Source: Mytilus edulis (lineage: Eukaryota > Mollusca > Bivalvia > Mytilida > Mytilidae). From it: DNA of 64,000 bases. Location of the stretch: positions 11,123,734-11,187,733 of the forward strand of contig NC_092353.1 of assembly GCF_963676685.1 (NCBI RefSeq), read 5' to 3'. Positions within the stretch are counted from its first letter, which is position 1, and every line of letters begins with the position of its first letter. Below are positions 54,701 to 63,605 of the stretch, piece by piece. Below the pieces are notes generated by a model. The model saw nothing but the letters and a program-made list of their open reading frames with translations, was not told the DNA's origin and ran no database searches. Both the position numbers and the translations under genes were made by a program.

Positions 54701-57700
54701 AGCAGAAGATAAACATACAAAGCACCTGAGATCACCTCCATTTTTTTGTGTGGCTCGTGCTACTCAGTGTTTAGTTTTGTATGTTGTGTTTTGTGATCTA
54801 TTGGTTGTATGTTTATCTTCTGCTTTTTTAGCCATGGTGTTGTATACAACAGGTCCTGTATGCAATAGGTCCTGCTCCACATATGGCATCTGTCGTGTTG
54901 TTCATATTAGTTCAAACCCGGTAATCAGTCTAACTCGGTATGTCACATTCGGAAAAGGGAACGTGATTGAATTACGATATTTGAAAGATATCCGTTATCA
55001 ACAGTGAAACGGTACGAAACGCGTGTCTGGCGTATAAAATTATAATCCTGGTACTTTTGATATCTATTTACACCACTGGGTCGATGCCACTGCTGGTGGA
55101 CGTTTCGTCTCCGAGGGTATCACCAGCCCAGTAGTCAGCACTTCGGTGTTGACATGAATATCAATTATATGGTCATTTTATAAATTTTCTGTTTACAAAA
55201 CTTTGAATTTTTCGAAAAACTAAGGATTTTCCTACCCCAGGAGTAGATTACCTTAGCCATATTTAGCACAACTTTTAGGAATTTTTGATCCCCAATGCAC
55301 TTCAACTTTGTATTTATTTGGCTTTATAACTATTTTGATCTGAGCGTCACTGATAAGTCTTATGTAGACGAAACGCGCGTCTGGCGTATAAAATTATAAT
55401 CCTGGTACTTTTGATAACTATTTATTCCATAATGGTCAAAGAACTCTTGAGGAACAAAGTAATTTTAGTGCATAGTTATCTCAAAAAATTTAATTTAACA
55501 AAATAAGAAACAAGACATTTGGTCTGCAAAAAAAGAGGTTTTGTTATTTTTGTAATTGATAAATAATGTTAAAGATAAATACCATGATTTTATATTAATA
55601 GAACTTAAGTAGGTTTTTCATGATGAATGGGATTTTGAATAAATAAGCTTATTCACTTGCTGAAAAAGTATATTAACCACGCATAACGTTGCTTTCTTTT
55701 ACGTGTCTTATTAATATGTTAAAATCAATTAAAATAACTGTGTTTTTTTGGTAAATATATGGTGTTAGTGACTTCTTGCCTCAGAGATCCAGTTTTTCAA
55801 ACGTCAATAGAACAACACATTAACCCCATCAAAAGACATTTAATTATCTGGCGTATTAAATTATAATCCTGGTACCTTTGATAAATATTAACACCACTGC
55901 GTCGATGCCGCTGCTGGTGAGCGTTTCGTGCCCGAGGGTATCACCAGCCTAGTAGTCAGCACTTCGGTGTTGACATGAATATCAATTATATGGTCATTTT
56001 TATAAATTTTCTGTTACAAAACTTTGAATTTTTCGAAAAACTAAGGGTTTTCTTATCCCAGGAATATATTACCTTAGACCTATTTGGCACAACCTTTTGG
56101 AAATTTAGGTCTTCAATGCTCTTCAACTTTGTACTTGTTTGGCTTTAGAACTATTTTGATTTGAACGTCACTGATGAGTCTTATGTAGACGTAACGCGCG
56201 TCTGGCTTATTAAATTATAATCCTGTTACCTTTAATAACTATTGTATACCATTATTCAGAAGCTAATATATATTCACTCGAGATATCATTTTTAAACAAT
56301 TTCGGTGGTCTTGTGTTATAAAGATACCTACTCAAGTGATATTTAAAGTCGAAAACAAACTTAAAATATCATAGCAAATTTAAACAATCAAATCAAAAGA
56401 CAAAAGACAAACAACAGTATACTTAAAAAACATAGAAAACTAAATACTTAACAGCACTAACCCCCAAACAACTGGGATAGGGGTATCAGGGACTCATCAA
56501 GTGTAAACAGTTCCTGCTCCAGATATGGCACTCGTCGTTTTGATTGTGTAAGCATAAGCCCGATGATAAGTATGATTCGGATGTCACATTCGGGAAAAAA
56601 TGGAGAATGTGATTTGATTGACTACAACCAACTCTTGATGGCGTCCGTAAAATGGAATTATTTCAACTTTAGCACTTGGAGCTTTTGTTGTAATAGCTTC
56701 ATAGAGAACTAACTCTCTATCTAGGAAATTATGATAGCAAATGCAAGATCTGGAATATCGTTTTAACTGGGAGATATGTACTCGATATATGGGAGCTGCT
56801 AGAATGATGCAAAATAGAGATTCAAAGTTTACAATTTAGAAGCTGAAACCATCTCTTTTGTCGTAAAGTTTTGTTCTCAACCTAGCCTTATTGTCATTTG
56901 TAGATGTACGTTAAGATATGAGACAGACTTTAAAATTAGTCTTATAAAGACAAAACGCGCTTCTGGGGTATTAAATTATAATCTTGGTACCTTTGATAAC
57001 CTATTAAATACTAGTATATCTAGATCTGTTGTATCCTTTATTTCAATTTCGATGGGGTAAATGCGTAAAACCTAGTCAGCAATATTTCAATTAATTAGTC
57101 AGGGAGCATCATCTGTATATCAAAAGTTGAAGCTAAAGGACAATTCTAGCTTGAAAAACCCGTCCTTAAAATGTACAAATTTGGAAATTAGTATGGCGTT
57201 CACTGAACTAGTATATAATTGTTTAGGGGCCAGCTGAAGGACGCCTCCGGGTGCGGGAATTTTTCGCTACATTGAAGACCTGCTGGTGACCTTCTGCTGT
57301 TGTTTTTTTCTATGGTCGGGTTGTTGTCTCTTTTGCACATTCCACATTTCCATTCTCCATTTTATTCAGTCAAGAAATAAATCATAAATGCAGTTTAAAA
57401 AAAATGGATTACTGAACAGTGGCGGATCCAGAATTTTTAATAAAGAGGACAGGGCTGACTGACTGAAGGGAGGCCCGCTCCAGTCATTCTTCAATCATTC
57501 CCTATTTAATCGACCAATTGCCCCCTGGATACGCCTTTGCTGAATGAGAACCATGAATTTCTCTCTTTTAATTAATCTAAAAAAACTTATGGTATTTAAA
57601 CATTTTTTCTTCAATTATATGGTATATATCATATGATCCCAACTAGTTTGAAGGATCACATCAGAAACTGAAAAGAAAATCAACACTACTTGCGATAATT

Positions 57701-59766
57701 CAGACTATTTGAAAACAATTCAGAAATCATGTCCATATTATTATCAGTAATTTTTTGTCTACGTATCATAAAAAATTCCATAAAATCACAAAATAAATGG
57801 AAAGAAATTTGCATATGTAAATAGTTGACTATTCGAAATGCATTTCTTTAAGTGTACTTTTAGTAATAAACTAATCATATTTCAATACAAAACACTGCAA
57901 AGAGTTTTAGACCAAATGATCTGCTATATAAGTTTAAACTTAAAGAAACACACATGTGTAGTTTTTGCAATAAAACAAAAGAAACAAAAGCACATATTTT
58001 TGGGGAAGGTCATTGTCAAAAGTTTTTGGCTTCAACTAGTTGATACGTTACAATCAGATTGTAATTTTGAGCTTCCAATAACAAATCAAAACAACCCCTT
58101 GTGATCAGATATTATAGATATCTTTGGAAATTTGTTCACTGTTCTCATGTACTAGTATATATTTATTTTTGTAGAAAGAGCTTATTGTAGATTGCACTAG
58201 AAAAATTGAACAATTATAACATTATTGAAAAACTATATTCCACCTTTCACAATTCTCCTGAAGTAGGTTAAAAATTGAAGGAAAAAAATGTGAATCATTT
58301 CAACAATCAATTTTATGATACAAAAAAGATAAATCATACTTAATTATATGTATGTAAGACTTAGATATGAGTTACTACGTTATGATCATTGGAGTTAAAA
58401 TATTGTTTTATATGATTTCCAGTCTTTGATAGAAATATAAACTTATGTAAAAAAAGACTATGATATTCCTTAAATCAATTTAAGATAGGTCGTCTCGATT
58501 TTATACATATATGTGCTATCTGTTTCCTGTATTCACATTATTTTTTTCGATTGCAATGAGGTCCGTATGAAATTGATGTGATTTCATTCAAAAATGTTAA
58601 TATTTTCTGCATATCAATGATTTTGTCTGAACCTGGTGCTTATATATACGGACATTAGACGTATTTCAATCACTTCTGCAGCCTTACACAACAATTCAGT
58701 TTGGAACGTGGTGTATATATTCCCATAGCAATAGTATAAACCAATGTAACATATAACTCCTCCTGCCTGCTGTTCGCATTGCTTGCAATATTAGGAGGAA
58801 AATGGTAATTTTGTTCTTAAGACTTATCAAAAATACAAACGCTGTCACTATAATGGACCTATATACAACGTTTATATAGCTGTTACACTAGGTTAAACCA
58901 ACCACAAAATTAATGTTCCTAATCAGGGATAAACTGTAAATTTAGAAATAATTGCGATGTTTTTTTTATTACAAAAATGTGACAGGGTTATAATTTAAAC
59001 TCACCTTTTGGGATAAAATTGGAAACAATTAAACAGGATTTTTCTCAATATCGCAAAAATTAAAATCTCATTTTAGTCTAAATAATTAATGCGCGCATTA
59101 ATTTCCGAATTTACAGTAATAGTTGTTTTTCCAGTCGTTTCGTTTGTTTATATATTGGAGCGTTTGATATATTTTTTAATGATTTATGAAATTTCAATGT
59201 TTGATTAATCTTAGAGCTCGGCTTTGGGTTTTTTTACGTCAGAAGTTTTTAAAAAAAAGGTGATAATATTTATCCAGATGCATATTGCAACGTGAAGAGA
59301 ACATTACAGCTAAAACAAGGAAACTTGATGTATTTGTATTTATGCTGTGCGAGTATCTCATTTATTCCTAATTTTAGTTTTTAGAAATATTTGTTTTTCT
59401 CCTTAAACATCATCACCAAGAAAGAGAAGGAAAGGAGTAAAGAGTGTATGTATATTTGTCCTTTTTATTATCAGTTTCCTAAAAGGTCAGCAATTTTCAA
59501 GTTTTGTTCTCCATACAGATCAACAACTTGTTTGACGGTGTGGTGTAGAGATACATGTTATAGTAAAGGATTCTGAAGTTCCTTTATTTTAATTTCAGAT
59601 CCAGTTATCAAAATACCGTTAACTTGGCCACATGGTACATATGGTTTATATCATCCCAGAAGTGGATGTCCTACAGCTGCATTTAGCTGGGATGAGGGAT
59701 GGCATCGTCAAGATATAGAAGATAGTGACAATGGCAATGACTGGTCACCTGCAATACATTTAGATG
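48441..59766 (+). CDS. MACPF-ApeC protein, gene 2, six exons seen, 3' end missing from window
   Basis: Exons 48441-48744, 49918-49965, 51938-52149, 52483-52569, 54195-54543 and 59599-59766 correspond one to one to exons 1-6 of gene 1, with the same phases. They encode about 389 residues: signal peptide MKYSLITLFILQRCVFS, MACPF domain with WGTHVIVKVDIG across the exon 3/4 junction, and the first ApeC module (TWPHGTYGLYHPRSGCP, EGWHRQDIEDSDNGN). Exons 2, 3 and 6 have the same length as in gene 1; exons 4 and 5 are longer by 6 and 18 bp. No exon matching gene 1 exons 7-9 is visible up to 64,000. The gene either continues beyond the window or has lost its ApeC end. The intact frame in all six exons favours recent or current function. 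Confidence 0.82.
48779..49408. mobile_element. MITE copy 2 in intron 1 of gene 2
   Basis: Ends ACGTAACGGTACCCAAATTG and AATTTGGGTACCCTCACGT(TA). The interior shares CCTAGAGACT(T/A)AACAATTTG, GATTTGATACTATGCACG and TTTCTAT(A/G)ATTCCATATGG with 36,587-37,114. It lies in a different intron from copy 1, so the insertions are independent of the gene duplication. Confidence 0.72.
49918..49965 (+). CDS. Gene 2 exon 2 (48 bp)
   Basis: Acceptor TTTTTTAG, donor GTTAGT. Encodes PGDNPILPYAFSASR, same length and phase as exon 2 of gene 1. Confidence 0.85.
50140..50300 (+). repeat. Diverged family G fragment in intron 2 of gene 2
   Basis: AAATAAAAATGGGAATGTAT, then ATACTAGTTCGGCGAAATGG and CACTAAGCTCCGAAACATAC: first and distal parts of a family-G-like unit, degraded. 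Confidence 0.4.
50431..51290 (-). pseudogene. Decayed Tc1/mariner transposase
   Basis: An open frame at 50,431-50,892 carries the C-terminal DDE region: MIWGCITYEGGG, QDDNALVYRAKIVKDYM, EWPAQSPDLNIIENMWRKIK. The second catalytic Asp (in DDNA) and the DLNxIENxW motif are visible. Sequence upstream on the minus strand keeps scraps (WKGVNGPGT, DNRVLVWGWPGEE) broken by frameshifts and stops. It lies in intron 2 of gene 2. Terminal repeats were not resolved. Confidence 0.8.
51938..52149 (+). CDS. Gene 2 exon 3: MACPF core
   Basis: 212 bp, acceptor TGAACAG, donor GTAAGT. Contains GRTRYILPPMYP, FASAVCHLP, YNQALYRQFLDVWGT. Confidence 0.9.
52483..52569 (+). CDS. Gene 2 exon 4
   Basis: 87 bp, acceptor AATTACAG, donor GTATGA. 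Encodes HVIVKVDIGKKTVKRYEQSA; two codons longer than exon 4 of gene 1. Confidence 0.9.
52860..52945 (+). repeat. Family H tail in intron 4 of gene 2
   Basis: GGTTTTGCCATTTGATTAGG, TTTTCCTCGGAGTTCAGTAT, TTTTGTGATTTTAC. A short fragment of the family-H end. Confidence 0.6.
53900..54130 (-). repeat. Diverged Penelope-like 3' fragment
   Basis: CGAAAATAAACTGACAACGC, CTAAGAACTGAGCAATACAA, GTGTTACTTGTCGAGTTGCTCATG: an eroded version of 34,480-34,690. Confidence 0.45.
54195..54543 (+). CDS. Gene 2 exon 5: second half of MACPF
   Basis: 349 bp. The acceptor chosen is TTTTTTTTGTATCAAG before TACGACACG, which keeps phase 0; CATTTTAG at 54,168 would be out of phase. Donor GTGAGT. Contains GYGTVYKLD and AYNMGTLAYFIQDVFWNN. 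Confidence 0.82.
54640..54990. repeat. Rearranged Penelope-like 3' fragment with a perfect inverted repeat
   Basis: 54,683-54,718 (CAACACCATGGCTAAAAAAG onward) is repeated exactly, inverted, at 54,807-54,842. The outer parts are in normal reverse orientation, the middle is flipped. The predicted 105-residue frame across it is not a gene. Confidence 0.75.
55010..55430 (-). repeat. Family A, full reverse unit
   Basis: From AATCCTGGTACTTTTGATAT, GTCGATGCCACTGCTGGTGG and TCACCAGCCCAGTAGTCAGC to GAGCGTCACTGATAAGTCTT, GTAGACGAAACGCGCGTCTG and a second AATCCTGGTACTTTTGATAA. The unit is bounded by the same TAATCCTGGTAC block on both sides. Confidence 0.8.
55850..56240 (-). repeat. Family A, second reverse unit
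   Basis: Same order of blocks as 55,010-55,430 (GTCGATGCCGCTGCTGGTGA, CTAGTAGTCAGCACTTCGGT, GACGTAACGCGCGTCTGG, TAATCCTGTTACC). A further fragment lies at 56,950-57,000. Confidence 0.8.
56390..56800 (-). repeat. Penelope-like element 3' fragment in intron 5 of gene 2
   Basis: AACAACTGGGATAGGGGTAT, AACAGTTCCTGCTCCAGATA, GGCACTCGTCGTTTTG, AACTCTTGATGGCGTCCGTA and AACTCTCTATCTAGGAAAT, as in 34,600-34,960. Confidence 0.65.
57180..57375 (-). repeat. Family G, reverse
   Basis: GGGGCCAGCTGAAGGACGCC, TCCGGGTGCGGGAATTTTTC, CTACATTGAAGACCTGCTGG, GGTCGGGTTGTTGTCTCTTT and TTCCATTCTCCATTTTATT, closely like 23,280-23,430. Confidence 0.75.
57400..58930. other. Intron 5 of gene 2, no gene recognised
   Basis: AT-rich. 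The 88-codon frame at 57,838-58,104 has no signature. No repeat to the rest of the window noticed. Confidence 0.4.
58933..59117. mobile_element. 185-bp MITE in intron 5 of gene 2
   Basis: Ends ACTGTAAATTTAGAAATAAT(TGCG) and (CGCATT)AATTTCCGAATTTACAGT are inverted repeats of about 20 bp. The interior is noncoding. Confidence 0.6.
59599..59766 (+). CDS. Gene 2 exon 6: first ApeC module
   Basis: 168 bp, acceptor TTTCAG, donor GTATTT, phase 1. Encodes WPHGTYGLYHPRSGCP and WDEGWHRQDIEDSDNGNDW. It follows a 5.1-kb intron, against 2.1 kb at the same place in gene 1. Confidence 0.88.
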
Positions 59767-59849
59767 GTATTTCATTTTCTATGTTAGCAAAATAAGTCAG
59801 ATTGTCATCTTTAAATTCCACAAAAAAATATACGTACATGTACTGTAAA

Positions 59850-60020
59850 CCAACTTATTTTCGCGGATAATTTATTTCACGATTAGCCCCTTCTAGTCCA
59901 ATTCGCGGCGATTAAATTTCGCGATTCTCAAAATTACTAGATGTAAATAATCCAAGTTTTACATATTCGCGACGATTTATATTCGCGTTATTTATCTCCT
60001 CGCGAAAGTCCACAACTAAC
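59850..60020 (+). repeat. CGCGA-rich interspersed repeat
   Basis: GTAAACCAACTTATTTTCGC, AATTCGCGGCGATTAAATTT, TATTCGCGACGATTTATATT and CTCGCGAAAGTC: spaced TCGCG motifs in AT-rich DNA, just after exon 6 of gene 2. Recognised as a common bivalve repeat type; one copy here. Confidence 0.4.
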
Positions 60021-60359
60021 GATTTTTACTTCTAAAACAGTAATTTTATCTGAATACCTTTTAAATGCCTGAATTTAACTTCAGGTAAAATTTTGTTGTA
60101 AATGTCGTTGTTTTTCATGATGAAACCGCTTATCAATAGTCATAATTCGATTACGCTAAACAAGTACGGGTAACGCACTACAACCGAGGGAAACACATCA
60201 CATAAAAACAAGAATATGATACATAGTGGAATTGAAATATCTATCAAAATGTAGAAGTTCAGACAACAGTGCCAAACATTATTTTTCATTTGTTGAATAA
60301 TGTCTCTGGTGTTTATCTAACTTCTCCGAAAAAGATGAAATAGGTTTCTGAACATAATA

Positions 60360-60545
60360 GTATAGTCAAACTAATAAATCGAAAATAAACTGACAACGCC
60401 ATGACTAAAAATGAAAAGGACAAACGGACAAACAATAGTACACATGACACAACATAGAAAACTAGAGAATAAACAACACGAACCCCACCAAAAACTAGGA
60501 GTGATCTCAGGTGCTCCGGAATGGTAAGCAGATCCTGCTCCACAT
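60360..60545 (-). repeat. Penelope-like 3' fragment downstream of exon 6
   Basis: AAATAAACTGACAACGCCAT, ACGAACCCCACCAAAAACTA, GTGCTCCGGAATGGTAAGCA. Truncated at both ends. Confidence 0.65.
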
Positions 60546-60804
60546 GTATACCCTTATATAATTAACAGTGGCCTGAAAAAAATCACTTTTACTAAGATTC
60601 AAATTCGATTGCAAGAATCTACCAAAAGTACATTATAAATGTGTTAAATTCTCGTCTCCGAAATCAAAATATACTATAAGATCATTAATATAAGCATAAC
60701 AATAGTTCAAATATTTTATATCCTTATTGATCATTCTTTTAAAGGTAGCTTATGCACTTTGTATAACAAACAGCATGATATAATTAGTAGATAATTGATA
60801 TAAA

Positions 60805-60930
60805 ACAGAAAATGTGGTGTTGATTGCCATTGAGACTACTCTGCACTAGAAACCAAAATGACACTGAAATAAACAACTATATGTCAACGTACAGCCTTTA
60901 ATAATGAGCAAAGCCCATACTAAATGTAGT
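60805..60930 (+). repeat. Family F fragment
   Basis: GAAAATGTGGTGTTGATTGC, ACCAAAATGACACTGAAATA and AATAATGAGCAAAGCCCATA match 14,315-14,430. Confidence 0.6.
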
Positions 60931-60939
60931 ATACTGAAA

Positions 60940-60993
60940 TTCGCCGTCTGGTGTGACATAGATACATTTTGTATTTTCGTCAGGCGCGCGTTT
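60940..60993 (+). repeat. Family A fragment, cut off at its 3' side
   Basis: TTTTCGTCAGGCGCGCGTTTCGT should continue with CTACATAAGACTCATCAG as in other copies, but changes at once to TAGTAGTAGGGTGTGTGGAG. This marks a junction with the following GC-richer island. Confidence 0.65.
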
Positions 60994-61054
60994 CGTTAGT
61001 AGTAGGGTGTGTGGAGTTTTAGGCACCCCAAAAACGCAGGGCGCGAGGGCGCAG

Positions 61055-61336
61055 CCAAATATGGCCAAGCCCCGCCCCTTTATCGAAACGTCCCCTCCGG
61101 TTGACCAAATATGGTCAGCTGACTAGGACGACACAACATGACTCATAAGTCCATCGTTCGTAATTACGCTCAGTTGAAATGACTCATATCCACAAATAAG
61201 GTAAGAACGTTACAATATGACTCGTCGTCAGACGTGACTCATGTTGATCGGGGATGATTCAAAAACGGAAGGGTGATATCCATATACGGACATGTATCGA
61301 ATCGACCAATGGCAAGGACGGAACGAAAGTATAAAA
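61055..61336 (+). promoter_or_regulatory. Compact promoter of the PC4-like gene
   Basis: Two exact CArG boxes CCAAATATGG (61,055-61,064 and 61,105-61,114), a GC box CCCCGCCCC near 61,070, three exact TGACTCA sites (61,139, 61,180, 61,235) plus TGACTCG at 61,218, and TATAAAA at 61,330-61,336, about 50 bases before the ATG. CArG binds SRF and TGACTCA binds AP-1-type bZIP factors, so an inducible promoter is inferred. Confidence 0.65.
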
Positions 61337-61382
61337 CGACCCCGCCCCCCCTCATCCTAGGTTCATTCACAAGTCAGTAGAG

Positions 61383-61892
61383 ATGGAGAGCGCACGTTGT
61401 AACTTAGAGTTGGGTAATAATAGATTTGTCCAGGCCACCGAATGGAAAGGAGAAATAAGAATCGACGTGCGAGAATGGGAGATGAAAGACGGAAAGTTGA
61501 AACCCACGAAAAAAGGACTCAGCCTTCCCCTGTCCAGATGGAAGCTTCTCGTCGACAGTTTTGATATGGTGGACCAAGCTCTTGAAGAAAACAAAGAGTA
61601 TTTGACACATCTCGGGAGAAATATGTACTGTAGCGTAAAAGCTTCCGGAATATGTGTCGATCTGAGACAGCACTTTTTGCCACCACAACAAACCGACGTG
61701 GTACCCACACGAAAAGGGATAACCCTAAGACCATCCGAATACGCCAAATTAAAAAACGTGGCTAGTGTAATTGGAGACTTTGTGCCAGAACTGTGTTCCA
61801 TCGTCCCGTGTCCATATAGTTCAGACCATCAAAACCAGCTGGGATTTTTAACATGTTCGGAGTGCAATCCAAACCACTACACGGAATGGTGA
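61383..61892 (+). CDS. Protein with two PC4-like ssDNA-binding domains
   Basis: Single-exon frame of 169 residues from ATG 61,383. Residues about 8-67 resemble the PC4 (positive cofactor 4 / Sub1) fold: LELGNNRF, WKGEIRIDVREWE, then PTKKGLSLPLSRWKLLVDS. Residues about 78-140 repeat the pattern: LGRNMYCSVKASGICVDLR, PTRKGITLRPSEYAKLKN. The C-terminus has C138, C143, C158, C161 and H165, possibly a small zinc site (SECNPNH). PC4 proteins bind single-stranded DNA as dimers and assist transcription or replication; two fused domains would form the dimer within one chain (inference). Normal animal Sub1 has one domain and introns. Codon use is more GC-rich than the surroundings. The possible polyadenylation signal ATTAAA is at about 61,982. 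It could belong to a host paralogue family or a DNA virus/transposon-like element. Confidence 0.75.
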   Translation: MESARCNLELGNNRFVQATEWKGEIRIDVREWEMKDGKLKPTKKGLSLPLSRWKLLVDSFDMVDQALEENKEYLTHLGRNMYCSVKASGICVDLRQHFLPPQQTDVVPTRKGITLRPSEYAKLKNVASVIGDFVPELCSIVPCPYSSDHQNQLGFLTCSECNPNHYTEW

Positions 61893-62040
61893 TTGTGACA
61901 GTGATAATGACATGCTTTTTTTTGCAAATTTAAATGCAAAGACAGAACTGGATATTTATGTTATATATATTTATTGGTTTTATTAAATATGTAAACTTTT
62001 GATTTACCCTGTTTCTTTCACAAATTCTCAAGAAGAATTT

Positions 62041-62480
62041 TTACCGTTTGTGCATTGAAAAAGGGAAAATATGAATGGAAATTCAAGAAGTATTTCTTCT
62101 GATCTCATTCGGCTATTAATAATATATTTTTAATTTAAAAAGTCAGAAAAAGTACTTTTCGAATTTTCAATCATGTGTTTCACCCAAGATGACCTGAAAC
62201 ACACGAAAAACTGTAACATTTTTCTCTCAGACCTATCAAACATATGCTCATCTGATTTTATCAATGAAGACTCGATGCACATGAACTTAGATTTTCCAGA
62301 AGTATATTTTCCCGTTTGCAAGAATGGAAATTCAAGAAGTATTTTTTCTGAGTGCTCACTTTTAACCATAATACGTGTATATATATTTTAATTCAAAATA
62401 ATCAGAAAAAGTTCTTCTCGAATTTTCAATCATGTCTGTTTGACCCTAGATGACTTGATACACACGATGAAAATCACAGC
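62041..62480 (+). repeat. Imperfect direct repeat, period about 249 bp
   Basis: GAATGGAAATTCAAGAAGTA (62,073 and 62,322), then CAGAAAAAGT(A/T)CTT and CGAATTTTCAATCATGT, GATGAC(C/T)TGA occur twice in the same order between the PC4-like gene and the zinc-finger promoter. Noncoding; overlapping frames are spurious. Confidence 0.75.
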
Positions 62481-62840
62481 TATACTAAGATAATTGATTA
62501 AGAACAACAACTTTCCACACACTTATCAAAGAAATGCCAGACTGTGTTGATTTTAGATTCAGATAAACAGCTGATCAATTATCTATTTTGATTTTATGAA
62601 TGGTGCTGGTTTTGTTTACTCCAAATCTAGTGAATTATTTGTTGATAAGTTTACTGTCAATGTAAACGTTTTCTGTTGCCTTTTTAACAAACGAATATTC
62701 TGGCAATAAGCTATATAGCCAAACCAACCTCCCATTACATAATTTGACCAAATAATTTCAAGATTTCTTCATTACGAAGAACTTGTTAGAACATATTCCT
62801 ATTTTGACCAACACGTTGTCATTCCCAACAAAGGCAATTA

Positions 62841-63180
62841 TGACTCATTACATATATAGACGTATGGATGGTGCTCATTGTTTTTTCATGGTCATCGCAT
62901 GACTTAATCGATATCGATTCATCTCTCCTTATATGACCAGATACAATTCACCCATTTCTGACTCATTTCTTAATATAGACCCGTGGAAGACTCATTGTTT
63001 TGTCATGGTCATCGCGTGACTCATTCGATTCATCTCTCATTATATGACCAGATTCATTTCGCCTACTTCTGACTCATTTCTTAATATAGACCCGTGGCTG
63101 ACTCATTGATTTTACATGTTCATCGTGTGACTCAATCTCTCCTTATATGGTCAGATACCTTCCGCCGTACATATATAAGG
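62841..63180 (+). promoter_or_regulatory. Repeat-built promoter of the zinc-finger gene
   Basis: Six exact TGACTCA sites (62,841, 62,959, 63,017, 63,070, 63,099, 63,128) lie in roughly three tandem units of about 115 bp that share TTCTTAATATAGACCCGTGG, TCATGGTCATCGC and TTATATGACCAGAT. The last unit has an exact CArG box CCTTATATGG (63,141-63,150), where earlier units have CCTTATATGA/CATTATATGA. A TATA box (ATATATAAGG, 63,171-63,180) lies about 100 bases before the ATG. Confidence 0.65.
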
Positions 63181-63281
63181 CAACCCATCGAAAACGACGA
63201 ATTATACAATTTCGACCAATTTCAATGTGACATCGGGGGGGTATATATGAGCAATACGTGAATATCAATTTCATTTTCACA

Positions 63282-63605
63282 ATGGATTTGAAGTGCGATG
63301 TATGTTCCAAAACATTTTTAAGACCATCCGATCTAAAAAGACACCAAAATTCTGTACATGGAACTCATTCATTTTCGTGTGACAAATGTGAGAAGAAGTT
63401 CACTAGAAAAGACAAATTTCTAGAACATAATAGAAAATGTACCATAATTTGTAAATATTGTGACAGTAATTTTGAACACCAACGAGATTTTAACGAACAT
63501 GATCATTTACTCCATACGGACAAAAAATATATGTGCAACAAATGTGAGAAGAAATATTCGAATAAAAGAGAATTAAAGAATCACCGAGACAAATGTTTAC
63601 AATCT
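63282..63605 (+). CDS. C2H2/C2HC zinc-finger protein, first exon (3' partial)
   Basis: Start ATG 63,282 (a GTG 24 bases upstream is in frame but unlikely to be used). 108 residues in four fingers: C5-C8-H21-H26, C33-C36-H49-C53, C57-C60-H73-H78 and C85-C88-H101-C105; two are CCHC. The linkers are irregular, unlike TGEKP arrays. The exon ends at donor CT|GTAAGT in phase 0 and the rest lies beyond the window. A nuclear DNA- or RNA-binding role is expected from the family. Its promoter resembles that of the PC4-like gene 2 kb upstream, so the two may be expressed together. Confidence 0.78.

Noticed and set aside
54690..55007. 105-codon plus-strand frame
   Set aside because: It runs through the rearranged Penelope-like fragment; repeat-derived.
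61367..61801. Minus-strand frames of 144, 95 and 71 codons
   Set aside because: They are shadows of the PC4-like gene on the plus strand.
62173..62391. 72-codon frame after the PC4-like gene
   Set aside because: Lies over the 249-bp direct repeat; no conservation of frame between the two repeat copies.
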